Assembly: GCF_038007285.1 (NCBI RefSeq)
Contig: NZ_JBBOWX010000001.1
Coordinates: 62,001-126,000, forward strand
Source of the DNA: Sporosarcina sp. FSL K6-3457
GTDB lineage: Bacteria; Bacillota; Bacilli; Bacillales_A; Planococcaceae
Reading direction: 5' to 3'
Length of the DNA: 64,000 nucleotides
In this document: positions 54,072-63,129 of the stretch, piece by piece
Position numbering within the stretch: the stretch's first letter is position 1
Layout of the letters: the number at the start of each line of letters is the position of its first letter
The notes under the pieces: generated by a model
What the model saw: the letters and a program-made list of their open reading frames with translations, nothing else
What the model was told of the DNA's origin: nothing
The model's database searches: none
Translations under genes and position numbers: made by a program

Positions 54072-54878
54072 TTAATTCACATGAAACTTGCCATCAACTT
54101 CAACCGTCTCATAAATATTAATAAATGCGTCTTCGTCATACTTGCGTACAATTTTTTTCACATGCAGCGTTTCGTAACGTGTGACGACCATCATTAAAAT
54201 ATCTTTTTTCTCTTGTGTATAGCCCCCGTAGCCCTCTGTAATTGTAATGCCACGGTAGATGGAACCGAGTAGTTCGTTGCGGATTAGCTCGCCTTTTGTT
54301 GTGACAATTTGCATCGTTAATTTCACATGATCGGTGAAGATAGTGTCAATCATTTTACCTGTGATGTAGATCGATAACATCGTATATAATGCGAGTTCCC
54401 AGTCGAAGAAAAATCCGGATAATAGTACGATGATGCCATTCATTCCAGTCAGGAGAAGGCCGATGCTGAAAGAACTTGTACGGGAAACGATGATGGCGAT
54501 GATGTCCAAGCCGCCGGAAGTTCCCGAATACTTAAGAATAAGGCCAACACCAAGACCGCCAATGCCACCACCGAAAACCGTAGACAGCATGATATTATCT
54601 GTCACTGCAACGACAGGTATTACGTATAGGAAGGCTGAAAGTGACACGACACAAACCATCGTGTTGATGGTGATTGTTTTACCTAGTTTGTAGTAGCCAA
54701 GAATAAGCAAAGGGATGTTGAGTACAAGATTCAATAGCCCTGTATTAAAGGGTGTGAGTAACCCAAGTAAGATGGCAATTCCACTGATACCACTGCTTAA
54801 AATACCGAAAGGCACGAGGAAGCAGTTAAATGCAAATGCAACAATGAGCGAGCCGAGAACAACAATTAAGTTTTTCAT
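54072..54878 (-). CDS. YitT-family membrane protein
   Basis: A 268-residue membrane protein of the YitT (DUF161) family with a C-terminal DUF2179 domain. About five to six membrane segments make up residues 1-165. The conserved GGGIGGLGVGLILKYSGTSGG and the cytoplasmic tail TKGELIRNELLGSIYRGITITEGYGGYTQEK are seen. Proteins of this group are found in several copies in most Bacilli; no transport substrate is established. AAAGGAG precedes the ATG. The 420-bp gap to the next gene (54879-55299) shows nothing that I can name. Confidence 0.85.
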   Translation of the reverse strand: MKNLIVVLGSLIVAFAFNCFLVPFGILSSGISGIAILLGLLTPFNTGLLNLVLNIPLLILGYYKLGKTITINTMVCVVSLSAFLYVIPVVAVTDNIMLSTVFGGGIGGLGVGLILKYSGTSGGLDIIAIIVSRTSSFSIGLLLTGMNGIIVLLSGFFFDWELALYTMLSIYITGKMIDTIFTDHVKLTMQIVTTKGELIRNELLGSIYRGITITEGYGGYTQEKKDILMMVVTRYETLHVKKIVRKYDEDAFINIYETVEVDGKFHVN

Positions 54879-55299
54879 AACTTATAAATCTCCTTTCAAC
54901 CCCTCTGTAAATAAAAAAATCGACCCAAAGAAGAAAGGAGTTTGCGCTCGCGATTTTATTCATATAACGTTGGGAAACCGACAAAGACTTTTGTGGTTAG
55001 ATGTTAATTTAGCAGAGAAAAATGGGTGTGTCAATCTATGCTTTTGGTGGTATATAAAAAGTAAGGATAATGCGTTGAAGTGTTGCAAGAGTTGAATTAT
55101 TATGTGTAATCGAATAGTTGGAATCTGGCACAGATTTTTCTTTTTAGATTGTGCTATTTAGCGTTTTATTCTTATAAGATTTGTTTCGGACTTACTTGGA
55201 GGTTGCCTCACGCTATAAATGGATATTATTTGATATACTGATGCTATCTATTTGTTATGAAAGCTTGAACGTATTAATGGAGAAGAATAGAGGGATGTC

Positions 55300-56220
55300 A
55301 TGAGGACAATTACGATTAAAGAGATTAGCCAAAAATTTTCGTTGGAAGTGTTGAGCGGACAGGACCAATTGCAGCGCGTGATAAAAAGAATAAGAGTCCG
55401 TCGTCCAGGTTTGGAGTTTATGGATAAATTCGAGTTCATGGGAAAGGAATATATTCAAGTCTTGGGTAAGAATGAAGTAAATTATTTGCATACGCTGACA
55501 GCTGAAGAACGCAAGTTACGGATTGCCAATATTATTCAATATGCTCCGCCTTGTATGATCATTACATCTCAGCAAAAAGAGCCGCTGGGCTTGATAGAGT
55601 ACTGTGAGCAAGAAGAAATTCCTGTGTTACGAACCCGGGACTCCATGAGTGAGTTGGTTGCCAAGTTAGATGCATATACAGTGAAAGCGATGGCTCCAGA
55701 AATTGCGGTACACGGTGTGTGTCTCAATGTGTCGGGGATTGGAATTTTGTTGCGTGGTAAGTCGGGACTAGGTAAAAGTGAGACAGCACATACGCTGATT
55801 TGTCGCGGACATCGGCTCATCGCAGATGATATCGTCGTGCTAAAAAAACTGAGCCCCCAAACGCTTATTGGTACGCATGATGAAAAAAACAAAGAATTTC
55901 TTGCGTTACGTAGCATTGGTTTGTTAAATGTAGTGCGTCTTTATGGGCAAGCTGCTTTCCAAGAAGAAACGCGAATTGCACTGGATATTGAATTAACCGA
56001 GTGGGAAGACAATGCCTTGAATAATGAGTTGGAATTGGAGAATAAGTTTGTGGAATACATGGATGTGAAAGTTCCTTATATCCAAATTCAACTTCAGCCG
56101 GGGCGCGATATTGCGAGTCTAATTGAAGCGGCGGCGAATAACTGGTATCTTCATCAGCAAGGCTATAGTGCTGCGGAGGAATTTATCAAACGGATTGAAG
56201 AGGATATGTTGGAGGAGTAA
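55300..56220 (+). CDS. divergent HPr kinase/phosphorylase (HprK) paralog
   Basis: A 306-residue HprK-like protein. The HprK N-domain (about 1-125) and the kinase domain are recognisable: HGVCLNVSGIGILLRGKSGLGKSETAHTL with Walker A GKSGLGKS, GHRLIADDIV, and the LALRSIGLLNVVRLYG segment. The last one replaces the usual signature LEIRGLGIINVMTLFG: the Glu is Ala and the Arg-Gly pair is Arg-Ser. Genuine hprK lies beside lgt in Bacilli; here there is no lgt. It is therefore probably a second, divergent copy whose target may not be HPr. A GAGGG site precedes the ATG. Confidence 0.8.
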   Translation: MRTITIKEISQKFSLEVLSGQDQLQRVIKRIRVRRPGLEFMDKFEFMGKEYIQVLGKNEVNYLHTLTAEERKLRIANIIQYAPPCMIITSQQKEPLGLIEYCEQEEIPVLRTRDSMSELVAKLDAYTVKAMAPEIAVHGVCLNVSGIGILLRGKSGLGKSETAHTLICRGHRLIADDIVVLKKLSPQTLIGTHDEKNKEFLALRSIGLLNVVRLYGQAAFQEETRIALDIELTEWEDNALNNELELENKFVEYMDVKVPYIQIQLQPGRDIASLIEAAANNWYLHQQGYSAAEEFIKRIEEDMLEE

Positions 56221-56223
56221 AAT

Positions 56224-56268
56224 AGGTCCCTCGTTCTAAAAGAGTCTTTTAGAACGAGGGACCTTCTA
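56224..56268. terminator. Strong bidirectional terminator
   Basis: AGGTCCCTCGTTCTAAAAGA pairs perfectly with TCTTTTAGAACGAGGGACCT. It lies between convergent genes. Confidence 0.88.
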
Positions 56269-56272
56269 TGAT

Positions 56273-57052
56273 TTATTCTAGTAGACCAACCATCTTCAAC
56301 CCATTCGCAATTCCATCTTCGGTTACATTGGTTGTGACATGTTTAGCCGCTTTTTTAGCTTCTTCATGTCCATCACCCATTGCAACGCTATTGGCAACGG
56401 TTTTGAGCATTTCAACATCGTTTAAACCATCGCCAAATGCATAAATATTTTCAGGGGTAATCCCTAGCCTATCGATGATTTTTTGAAGACCTTGCGCTTT
56501 GGAACCACCGGCAGGTATGATATCGACAGCGAATGGATGCCAGCGGACGAAATCGAATTCGGGAAATGCCTTTTCATATTCCTTGTCTTCGGGATCCTGG
56601 CAAAATAGTAGCGACTGATAGAGCTCACGTCCTTCGTGAAATGCTGGGTCGTGAGCTGGGAAATGGCTGATTTTTAACGATTGGATACCAGCTAAGATAT
56701 GTTCGTGGTCCAGTGTGTTTGTTTTCATATCCTTGTGATCCATGTAGACAATTGGATGCTCGCGTTCAGCAGCAACGTCTGTTAGGCGAAGAAGTGCCTT
56801 ATTGTCGAGCGCATTTTTATAAATAGGTTCACCTTTAAATACAACGTATTGTCCGTTATAGCTGACGAATGTATCGATACCTAGCTCTTCTAACAAGTTT
56901 TCAAACATAAATGGTGCGCGTCCTGTTGCAATCGCCACCTCATGTCCTTTCTCCTGTAATTGGAGAAGGGCTTTTTTTGTTGAAGCAGGTAGTTTTTTGT
57001 CGTGATCATATAAGGTGCCGTCTATATCGAAAAAGATTATTTTTTGGGTCAT
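56273..57052 (-). CDS. Cof-type HAD-IIB hydrolase
   Basis: A 259-residue HAD phosphatase. Motif I is FFDIDGTLYDHD (Asp 9, 11), motif II the Thr in AIATGR, motif III the Lys in GGSKAQGL, and motif IV GDGLNDVEML. The cap between is of the IIB type. Enzymes of this group remove phosphate from sugar phosphates, FMN or pyridoxal phosphate; the substrate here cannot be read. GGAGC lies before the ATG. Single-gene unit, convergent to the HprK paralog. Confidence 0.87.
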   Translation of the reverse strand: MTQKIIFFDIDGTLYDHDKKLPASTKKALLQLQEKGHEVAIATGRAPFMFENLLEELGIDTFVSYNGQYVVFKGEPIYKNALDNKALLRLTDVAAEREHPIVYMDHKDMKTNTLDHEHILAGIQSLKISHFPAHDPAFHEGRELYQSLLFCQDPEDKEYEKAFPEFDFVRWHPFAVDIIPAGGSKAQGLQKIIDRLGITPENIYAFGDGLNDVEMLKTVANSVAMGDGHEEAKKAAKHVTTNVTEDGIANGLKMVGLLE

Positions 57053-57178
57053 ATGTTGCTCCTTTGAACTTTATTTATTGAGTATAGCTTAACAAACATC
57101 ATCTACTAGAACAATTGAAATACTCAGAAGTCATTTGTATCATTCTGAAAATTTAGCTCTTTATTTGCGTGTAAAGAC

Positions 57179-57221
57179 TTGACGAATGATTTATAAGGTT
57201 ATATTATATTTACAAATGTAA
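57179..57221 (+). promoter_or_regulatory. Promoter and candidate operator of the aco operon
   Basis: TTGACG (57179-57184) and TATTAT (57202-57207) are 17 bp apart, a SigmaA promoter. TTACAAATGTAA (57210-57221) is an inverted repeat (5-bp arms) beginning 3 nt after the -10 box and could be the site of the SorC-type regulators at the end of the operon. No sigma54 -12/-24 box is seen. Confidence 0.55.
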
Positions 57222-57254
57222 CATGTAAGAACAAACGTAAAGGGAGGCAATATT

Positions 57255-58238
57255 ATGACGAACACATTAAATCTACCTGCATCGATTTCGGACGAAAAAT
57301 TAAAAGATCTATATAAGGAAATGTGGTTGATTCGTTACTTTGATGAGAAAGTCGATCAGTTTTTTGCAAAAGGGCTTATTCATGGAACAACGCATCTTTG
57401 TGTAGGGCAGGAGGCTTCTGCGGCAGGTTCGATTGCAGTACTTGAGTCGAAAGATAAAATTATTAGTACGCACCGAGGACATGGGCACTGTATTTCTAAA
57501 GAAGGCGATGTCAATAAAATGATGGCTGAGCTATTTGGTCGTGAAACGGGTTATTGTAAGGGAAAAGGCGGTTCGATGCACATTGCGGATTTGGAAAAAG
57601 GCAATCTAGGTGCGAACGGTATCGTTGGTGGCGGTATTCCGCTCGCTGTAGGGGCTGCTCTGACATCGAAAATGAAAAATGAAAACTATGTTGTCCTCTG
57701 CTTTTTCGGCGATGGTGCATCGAATGAGGGGAGCTTCCACGAAGCGGTAAACCTTGCGGCAATTTGGGATTTACCAGTGGTCTTTATTTGTGAAAATAAT
57801 CAGTACGGCATGTCGGGTCCGATAAAGGAAATGGCACGAGTGGAAAACATTGCAGACCGTGCACCTGCTTACGGCATTCCAGGAAAAGTTGTAGATGGTT
57901 GTGACATGATTGAAATTATGAATGTAGTGGATGAGGCAGTTGTGAATGCACGCGCTGGCAAAGGACCGACATTGGTTGAAATGAAAACATACCGATGGAA
58001 AGGCCACTCGAAAAGTGATGCGAAAAAATATCGTACACGCGAAGAGGAGAAAGAGTGGAGAGATAAAGACGGTATTAAACGTTTTAAGGATACATTGATT
58101 GAAGCGGGCGTATTTACGGAAGAACAGGCAAAGGAGTTACAAGAACAAGCGAGTTTCGAAGTGGATGAAGCGGTTAAGTTTGCAGAGGCAAGTCCAGAGC
58201 CGTCAATTGCTACATTAGAAGAAGACGTGTACGCGTAA
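57255..58238 (+). CDS. acoA: acetoin dehydrogenase E1, alpha subunit
   Basis: A 327-residue thiamine-diphosphate enzyme subunit. The TPP motif [31 protein letters not shown] is complete, and the start region [34 protein letters not shown] is typical of the AcoA/PdhA group. With AcoB it oxidatively cleaves acetoin to acetaldehyde and acetyl units. GGGAGG lies before the ATG. It opens a four-gene operon acoA-acoB-acoC-acoL. Identity as acetoin, rather than branched-chain or pyruvate type, rests on the short AcoA-like length, operon order and the following SorC regulators; this is probable, not proven. Confidence 0.85.
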   Translation: MTNTLNLPASISDEKLKDLYKEMWLIRYFDEKVDQFFAKGLIHGTTHLCVGQEASAAGSIAVLESKDKIISTHRGHGHCISKEGDVNKMMAELFGRETGYCKGKGGSMHIADLEKGNLGANGIVGGGIPLAVGAALTSKMKNENYVVLCFFGDGASNEGSFHEAVNLAAIWDLPVVFICENNQYGMSGPIKEMARVENIADRAPAYGIPGKVVDGCDMIEIMNVVDEAVVNARAGKGPTLVEMKTYRWKGHSKSDAKKYRTREEEKEWRDKDGIKRFKDTLIEAGVFTEEQAKELQEQASFEVDEAVKFAEASPEPSIATLEEDVYA

Positions 58239-58258
58239 AAACAGGAGGGGTGAAGAAC

Positions 58259-59248
58259 ATGACAAATAGAGAAATTACGTATTTAGAAGCGGTTCGAGAA
58301 GCGATGAGTCAAGAGATGCGTCAGAATGAGGACGTCTTTATTTTAGGTGAGGATATTGGTGTTTACGGTGGTGCATTTGGTGTAACGCGTGGAATGATTG
58401 AGGAATTTGGCCCAGAGCGTGTGCGCAATACACCGATTTCAGAGGCAGCAATTGCGGGAGCAGCGGTTGGGGCAGCATTAACGGGAATGCGTCCAATTTT
58501 GGAGCTACAGTTCTCAGATTTCATTACAATTGCGATGGACCAAATGGTCAACCAGGCTGCTAAAACCCGCTATATGTTTGGCGGTAAAGGAAAGGTTCCA
58601 ATGGTGCTTCGTACACCGTCTGGTTCTGGGACAGGAGCAGCCGCACAGCATTCGCAAAGCTTAGAGGCCTGGATGGCGCATATCCCAGGATTGAAAGTTG
58701 TTCAACCATCAACTGCTTATGACGCAAAAGGTTTATTAAAGGCTGCAATGGATGATGATAACCCGGTTATCTTTTATGAACATAAGTTACTATATAGAAC
58801 TTCTGATATCGTACCGGAGGAGCAATACTCAATTCCGTTAGGTAAAGCAGATGTGAAGCGTGAAGGAACAGATGTAACGATTGTGGCAACGGCAATTATG
58901 GTGCACAAAGCGTTAGAAGCGGCGGTTGAGCTGGAGAAAGAAGGTATTAGTGTTGAAGTCGTGGATCCTCGTACGATTGTGCCACTTGATGAGGAAACGA
59001 TCATTAATTCCGTTAAAAAGACGGGTCATCTAATTGTCGTTCACGAAGCGGTAAAACGTGGCGGGATTGGTGGCGAAATTGCTAGTATGATTGCGGAAAG
59101 TGAAGCATTTGACTACTTAGATGCGCCTATTAAGCGTCTTGGTGGCCTTGCGATTCCAATTCCGTACAACCCAACACTTGAAAAAGCGGCTATTCCGCAA
59201 GTTGCTGATATTATTGCAGCGGTCAAAGAAACGGTGAAATACAAATAA
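58259..59248 (+). CDS. acoB: acetoin dehydrogenase E1, beta subunit
   Basis: A 329-residue transketolase-like subunit that pairs with AcoA. Recognised segments are the start [29 protein letters not shown], the ARTEGSG-type stretch ([31 protein letters not shown]), and the C-terminal [13 protein letters not shown] and [29 protein letters not shown] is 8 nt before the ATG at 58259; the GTG at 58250 overlaps that site. It follows acoA by 20 nt. The His in the AAAQHSQ loop is expected to be catalytic. Confidence 0.87.
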   Translation: MTNREITYLEAVREAMSQEMRQNEDVFILGEDIGVYGGAFGVTRGMIEEFGPERVRNTPISEAAIAGAAVGAALTGMRPILELQFSDFITIAMDQMVNQAAKTRYMFGGKGKVPMVLRTPSGSGTGAAAQHSQSLEAWMAHIPGLKVVQPSTAYDAKGLLKAAMDDDNPVIFYEHKLLYRTSDIVPEEQYSIPLGKADVKREGTDVTIVATAIMVHKALEAAVELEKEGISVEVVDPRTIVPLDEETIINSVKKTGHLIVVHEAVKRGGIGGEIASMIAESEAFDYLDAPIKRLGGLAIPIPYNPTLEKAAIPQVADIIAAVKETVKYK

Positions 59249-59266
59249 GAAGGAGGGTTTTTACAC

Positions 59267-60604
59267 ATGGCAAAAGAGATATTCATGCCGAAGCTTAGTA
59301 GTACAATGGCGGTCGGTACCCTCCTTCAATGGTTTAAAAATGAAGGAGACAGTGTTGAAATCGGTGAACCTTTATTTGAGATTATGACTGACAAAATTAA
59401 TATTGAAGTGGAATCTTATGATGATGGCATCTTACTGAAGAAATATTTTCAAGAAGATGATCAAATCCCGGTTAGTCAAATTATTGGCTACATTGGGGCT
59501 GAGGGTGAAGACGTTCCTGCTGAATCACCAGGGATTTCTGGTTCTGAGGAAGAAACGGAATCAACAGAAGAAAATGCGGCAACTGAAACAACTGTGTCGG
59601 TGGCCGCAAGTGCTCCTGTGCAGGACGGTGAAAAGCCGCGTGCAACGCCCGCTGCAAGAAAGCTGGCACGGACAGAAAACGTGGCATTGCATGAGATTGT
59701 GGGAAGTGGTCCCAATCAACGTGTGCACAAAAAAGATGTTGTTGGCTTTGTAGCGAGTAATGTGGATCAGACCAAAGCGACGCCACTGGCACGAAAAATT
59801 GCTGCGAGTGAGCAGGTTGATTTGTCTACTATCCAGGGAAGTGGTACCAATGGAAAAATCGTCAAAAACGATGTCATCTCTGCAAAACGTACATCAGCTT
59901 CAACAGAAGTAGAAACAGCAACGCGCAGAAAAATGTCTGGTATGCGAAAAGTCATTGCTGACCGTATGGTACAAAGCAAGCATACTGCGCCACATGTGAC
60001 TATGGCTAGTGAAGTCGATATGTCCAAAGTAAAAGAATTACGCGCATCTTTGTTACCGATTGTAGAGAAACAAACGGGCTTCCGTTTGTCTTATACAGAA
60101 ATTTTAATGAAAGCAACAGCTGTAGCGCTGGCTCGTCATCCGCACATCAATGTCTCGCTTGAAGGAGACGAAATCGTTCAACACAGCCATGTACATCTTG
60201 GTCTTGCTGTTGCCATTCCAGATGGCTTACTAGTACCAGTTGTCAAAGATGTACTCGCAAAAGGATTGGCGGAATTAACACAGGATGCAAAAGAGATTGG
60301 ACAGCGTGCTCGAGACAACAAATTACTGCCAGAACAAATGAGAGGCTCGACATTTACGATTAGTAATGTCGGTATGTATGCAGTTGATATGTTTACTCCA
60401 GTTATTAATCAGCCAGAAAGTGCAATTTTAGGCGTTGGTCGTATGCAAGACAAGCCGGTTGCTGTAAATGGTGCGGTTGAGATACGTCCGATGATGACGC
60501 TAAGTCTATCGTTTGACCACCGTGTGATTGATGGTGCACCAGCTGCGGCATTTTTAACGGAGCTCAAAAATGTGTTAGAAAATCCATACGAGTTACTCGT
60601 ATAA
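59267..60604 (+). CDS. acoC: dihydrolipoyl acetyltransferase E2 with two E3-binding domains
   Basis: A 445-residue E2 core. One lipoyl domain (about 1-80) has the lipoyl-Lys in EIMTDKINIEVES (Lys 43). An acidic, Ala-rich linker follows. Two peripheral-subunit-binding domains stand in tandem: ATPAARKLARTENV to KKDVVGF, and ATPLARKIAASEQV to IVKNDVIS. The catalytic domain (about 220-445) ends with SLSFDHRVIDGAPAAAFL carrying the HxxxDG motif. One binding domain is usual; the second is an uncommon duplication. Operon position and spacing (18 nt after acoB) are those of AcoC. Confidence 0.87.
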   Translation: MAKEIFMPKLSSTMAVGTLLQWFKNEGDSVEIGEPLFEIMTDKINIEVESYDDGILLKKYFQEDDQIPVSQIIGYIGAEGEDVPAESPGISGSEEETESTEENAATETTVSVAASAPVQDGEKPRATPAARKLARTENVALHEIVGSGPNQRVHKKDVVGFVASNVDQTKATPLARKIAASEQVDLSTIQGSGTNGKIVKNDVISAKRTSASTEVETATRRKMSGMRKVIADRMVQSKHTAPHVTMASEVDMSKVKELRASLLPIVEKQTGFRLSYTEILMKATAVALARHPHINVSLEGDEIVQHSHVHLGLAVAIPDGLLVPVVKDVLAKGLAELTQDAKEIGQRARDNKLLPEQMRGSTFTISNVGMYAVDMFTPVINQPESAILGVGRMQDKPVAVNGAVEIRPMMTLSLSFDHRVIDGAPAAAFLTELKNVLENPYELLV

Positions 60605-60617
60605 CGAGGTGAAATCG

Positions 60618-62006
60618 ATGACAAAACAATATGAAATCGTCGTTGTCGGCGGAGGCCCCGGGGGGTATGTGGCAGCACTTCATGCGGCAAAACTTGGCAA
60701 GAAAACAGCACTTATTGAGCCGGACTTTTTAGGTGGTACTTGCTTGAATCGTGGCTGTATCCCCTCTAAAACATTGCTAAAGCACGCGGAAATTATTGAG
60801 TCGATTGAAAAGGCAAAGGATTGGGGAATCGAAACTGGTTCCCTGACACTGTCATTTGATAAAATGAAGAAGAGAAAAGACGATGTCATTGAACGGTTAC
60901 GTGGTGGAATTGCATTCTTGCTAAAACAAGGAAAAATCGATGTGTATCAGGGCTATGGCTCTGTTCAAGACAGTAGTTTGGTTGTCGTGAAAACAGCATC
61001 TACTGAAGAAACCATTGGGGCAGAGAAGATTATTGTTGCCACAGGTTCAACGCCGGCTGTTCCACCAATTCCAGGTCTGGATACTGTTCAGTTCGACACG
61101 AGTGATACGATCTTTGATATTGCAGACATTCCGAAGTCGGTTGTCATCATTGGCGGTGGTGTGATTGGTATGGAATTTGCATGTATTTTCTCTTCGTTGA
61201 AAGTTGAAGTAACGGTTGTTGAGGCGGCGGATCGGGTATTGCCGACAGAGGATGCTGATGCTGCTAAACTGTTAACAAGAGTCTTGAAGAAAAAAGGCAT
61301 CAAACTTCAAACGAGTGTAAAAGTGCAATCCGTTAGTGAAGCGAATGGTATAAAAACAGTTATTTGTGTTGATTCGAAAGGGAAAGAATTCTCTGTTGAA
61401 GCGGATACGTTGCTCGTTAGTACGGGAAGAAGACCGAATGTATCAGCAACACACTCCTTAAATTTGAAGGCAAACGGTCCTTTTATTGAGGTTAATGAAA
61501 AAATGGAAACGAGTTTGGCGAACGTCTACGCAGTTGGCGATGTAATTGGCGGCTGGCAGCTTGCTCATGCAGCGAGTGCAGAGGGCGTCGTGGCAGCGAA
61601 CAATGCAGCAGGTATTCCAGATACGATGGATTATAAAGTGATGCCGCGTTGCACTTATACATTACCCGAAATTGCAGGAGTTGGCCTAACAGAAGCTGAG
61701 GCCAAAAAGCAAAATATCGATGTGCGTGTTGAGAAGTTCGATTTTGCGGGCAATGGAAAAGCTCTCACATCTGGTGAGTCTGAAGGCTTTACGAAAGTAA
61801 TCTATGAAGCGAAATACGGTGAAATGATTGGTGTTGTCATGGTAGGATCACATGTAACGGAAATGATTTCTGAGGCATCGGCATTTATGTATTTAGAAGG
61901 GACGGTGGAAGAGGCGGCTAAAATGGTCCATCCTCACCCAACAGTGTCCGAAACGTTTTTTGAAGCGGCTGTTAATAGTGTAGATAAGCTTCGCAAGGGG
62001 CTATGA
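60618..62006 (+). CDS. acoL: dihydrolipoyl dehydrogenase E3
   Basis: A 462-residue flavoprotein that reoxidises the lipoyl groups of AcoC. The FAD site EIVVVGGGPGGYVAALHAAK, the redox-active disulfide in GGTCLNRGCIPSK, the NAD site VVIIGGGVIGMEFA, and the active HPHPTVSE ending are intact. ATG at 60618 follows AGGTG. It closes the four-gene operon, 13 nt after acoC. A dedicated E3 supports the acetoin-dehydrogenase assignment. Confidence 0.9.
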   Translation: MTKQYEIVVVGGGPGGYVAALHAAKLGKKTALIEPDFLGGTCLNRGCIPSKTLLKHAEIIESIEKAKDWGIETGSLTLSFDKMKKRKDDVIERLRGGIAFLLKQGKIDVYQGYGSVQDSSLVVVKTASTEETIGAEKIIVATGSTPAVPPIPGLDTVQFDTSDTIFDIADIPKSVVIIGGGVIGMEFACIFSSLKVEVTVVEAADRVLPTEDADAAKLLTRVLKKKGIKLQTSVKVQSVSEANGIKTVICVDSKGKEFSVEADTLLVSTGRRPNVSATHSLNLKANGPFIEVNEKMETSLANVYAVGDVIGGWQLAHAASAEGVVAANNAAGIPDTMDYKVMPRCTYTLPEIAGVGLTEAEAKKQNIDVRVEKFDFAGNGKALTSGESEGFTKVIYEAKYGEMIGVVMVGSHVTEMISEASAFMYLEGTVEEAAKMVHPHPTVSETFFEAAVNSVDKLRKGL

Positions 62007-62046
62007 TATTCAGTAGGAATGAATTTATGTAAGGATGGGATTGGCA

Positions 62047-63000
62047 ATGGGACAAAATGAACAGAAATTAATGGTGAGAACAGCCACCCTTTATTACCAC
62101 GAAGGGTGGACGCAGGCACAAATTTCTAAAAAAATTGGCATGTCCCGGCCAATTATCTCTCGATTGCTTCAAAAAGCAAAGGACACAGGTATTGTAGAAG
62201 TGTTTATTAAGGACGAAACGGTGCATACAGTAGCGCTCGAGCAACAACTTGAGAAATTTTATGACCTTGATGAAGCGGTTGTTGTACCGACAAGTCACGC
62301 GCAGGGGCATACGATGAAAAGTGCGGTTGCCTCTGCAGCCGCTTATTATGCTGCAAAAAAAGCAAGAAATATTAGTCGTCTTGGAATCTCCTGGGGGACG
62401 ACGGTGTCGGAGTTTGTAAAATCGTATCCGTATGAAAACAGGACAGATATGCACATTGTTCCTTTAGAAGGTGGAATGGGAAGGGAATCCATTGATATTC
62501 ATGCGAATCATCTTGCGTATGAGCTAGCGAAAAAGATGCAGGCATCCTGTTCCTATTTATATGCGCCTGCAATTGTGGATTCAGAGGAAGTAAAGAATCA
62601 TTTTATGGAGATTTCGGATATCAAGACGGTATTGCAAGAGGGTGCACAGACGGAAATGGCTATCATTGGTGTTGGTAACCCACATGAGGACTCGACACTT
62701 GAAAAAGTAGGTTATCTACAGGCGGAGGATGCTGCATCGCTGAGAGAAGCAGGCGCAGCTGGGGATGTAGGCTTTCGTTTTTTCAATGACAATGGTGAGC
62801 TAGTGGATCATCCGTTTAATGAACGGGTTGTTGGTGTTGATTTTGAACAATTGAAAGAGATTCCAACGGTGGTTGCGATTGCAGATGGTACGCATAAATT
62901 GAGAAGCTTGAGGGGCATTTTGGCGAGTCGGATTGTTGATGTGCTTGTCATTGATGAGCATTCTGCGGTACAACTTGTCAAAACAAAAACAAATGTTTAG
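62047..63000 (+). CDS. SorC-family sugar-binding regulator, copy 1
   Basis: A 317-residue transcription factor of the SorC/DeoR-like group. A helix-turn-helix is near the start (WTQAQISKKIGMSRPIISRLLQKAKDTGIVEV), and the remainder is a sugar-phosphate-isomerase-like binding domain with GISWGTTVSEFV, HIVPLEGGMGR, and IGVGNPHEDST. The ATG at 62047 is preferred for its spacing to GGGA; 62035 lacks one. It lies 40 nt after acoL and is probably cotranscribed, which suggests it controls the aco operon. B. subtilis uses the sigma54 activator AcoR instead. Confidence 0.87.
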   Translation: MGQNEQKLMVRTATLYYHEGWTQAQISKKIGMSRPIISRLLQKAKDTGIVEVFIKDETVHTVALEQQLEKFYDLDEAVVVPTSHAQGHTMKSAVASAAAYYAAKKARNISRLGISWGTTVSEFVKSYPYENRTDMHIVPLEGGMGRESIDIHANHLAYELAKKMQASCSYLYAPAIVDSEEVKNHFMEISDIKTVLQEGAQTEMAIIGVGNPHEDSTLEKVGYLQAEDAASLREAGAAGDVGFRFFNDNGELVDHPFNERVVGVDFEQLKEIPTVVAIADGTHKLRSLRGILASRIVDVLVIDEHSAVQLVKTKTNV

Positions 63001-63014
63001 TGTTTTCACAAATG

Positions 63015-63041
63015 CTCACACCTGCTAGAGGGTGTGTTTTC
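63015..63041 (+). terminator. Rho-independent terminator after SorC copy 1
   Basis: CACACC and GGTGTG enclose an 8-nt loop and run into TTTTCTTT. Confidence 0.75.
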
Positions 63042-63129
63042 TTTATTGAATTGTAATTTAAATGCACTTTCTTCCAAAGGAATTGTTATAATGAAGAAAA
63101 TGTCACTAGACAATAAATGAGGGATTGTT

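Noticed and set aside
54879..55299. Possible gene or RNA between the yitT-type gene and the HprK paralog
   Set aside because: The open frame on the plus strand is partly the shadow of the membrane gene and lacks a ribosome site; no strong hairpin.
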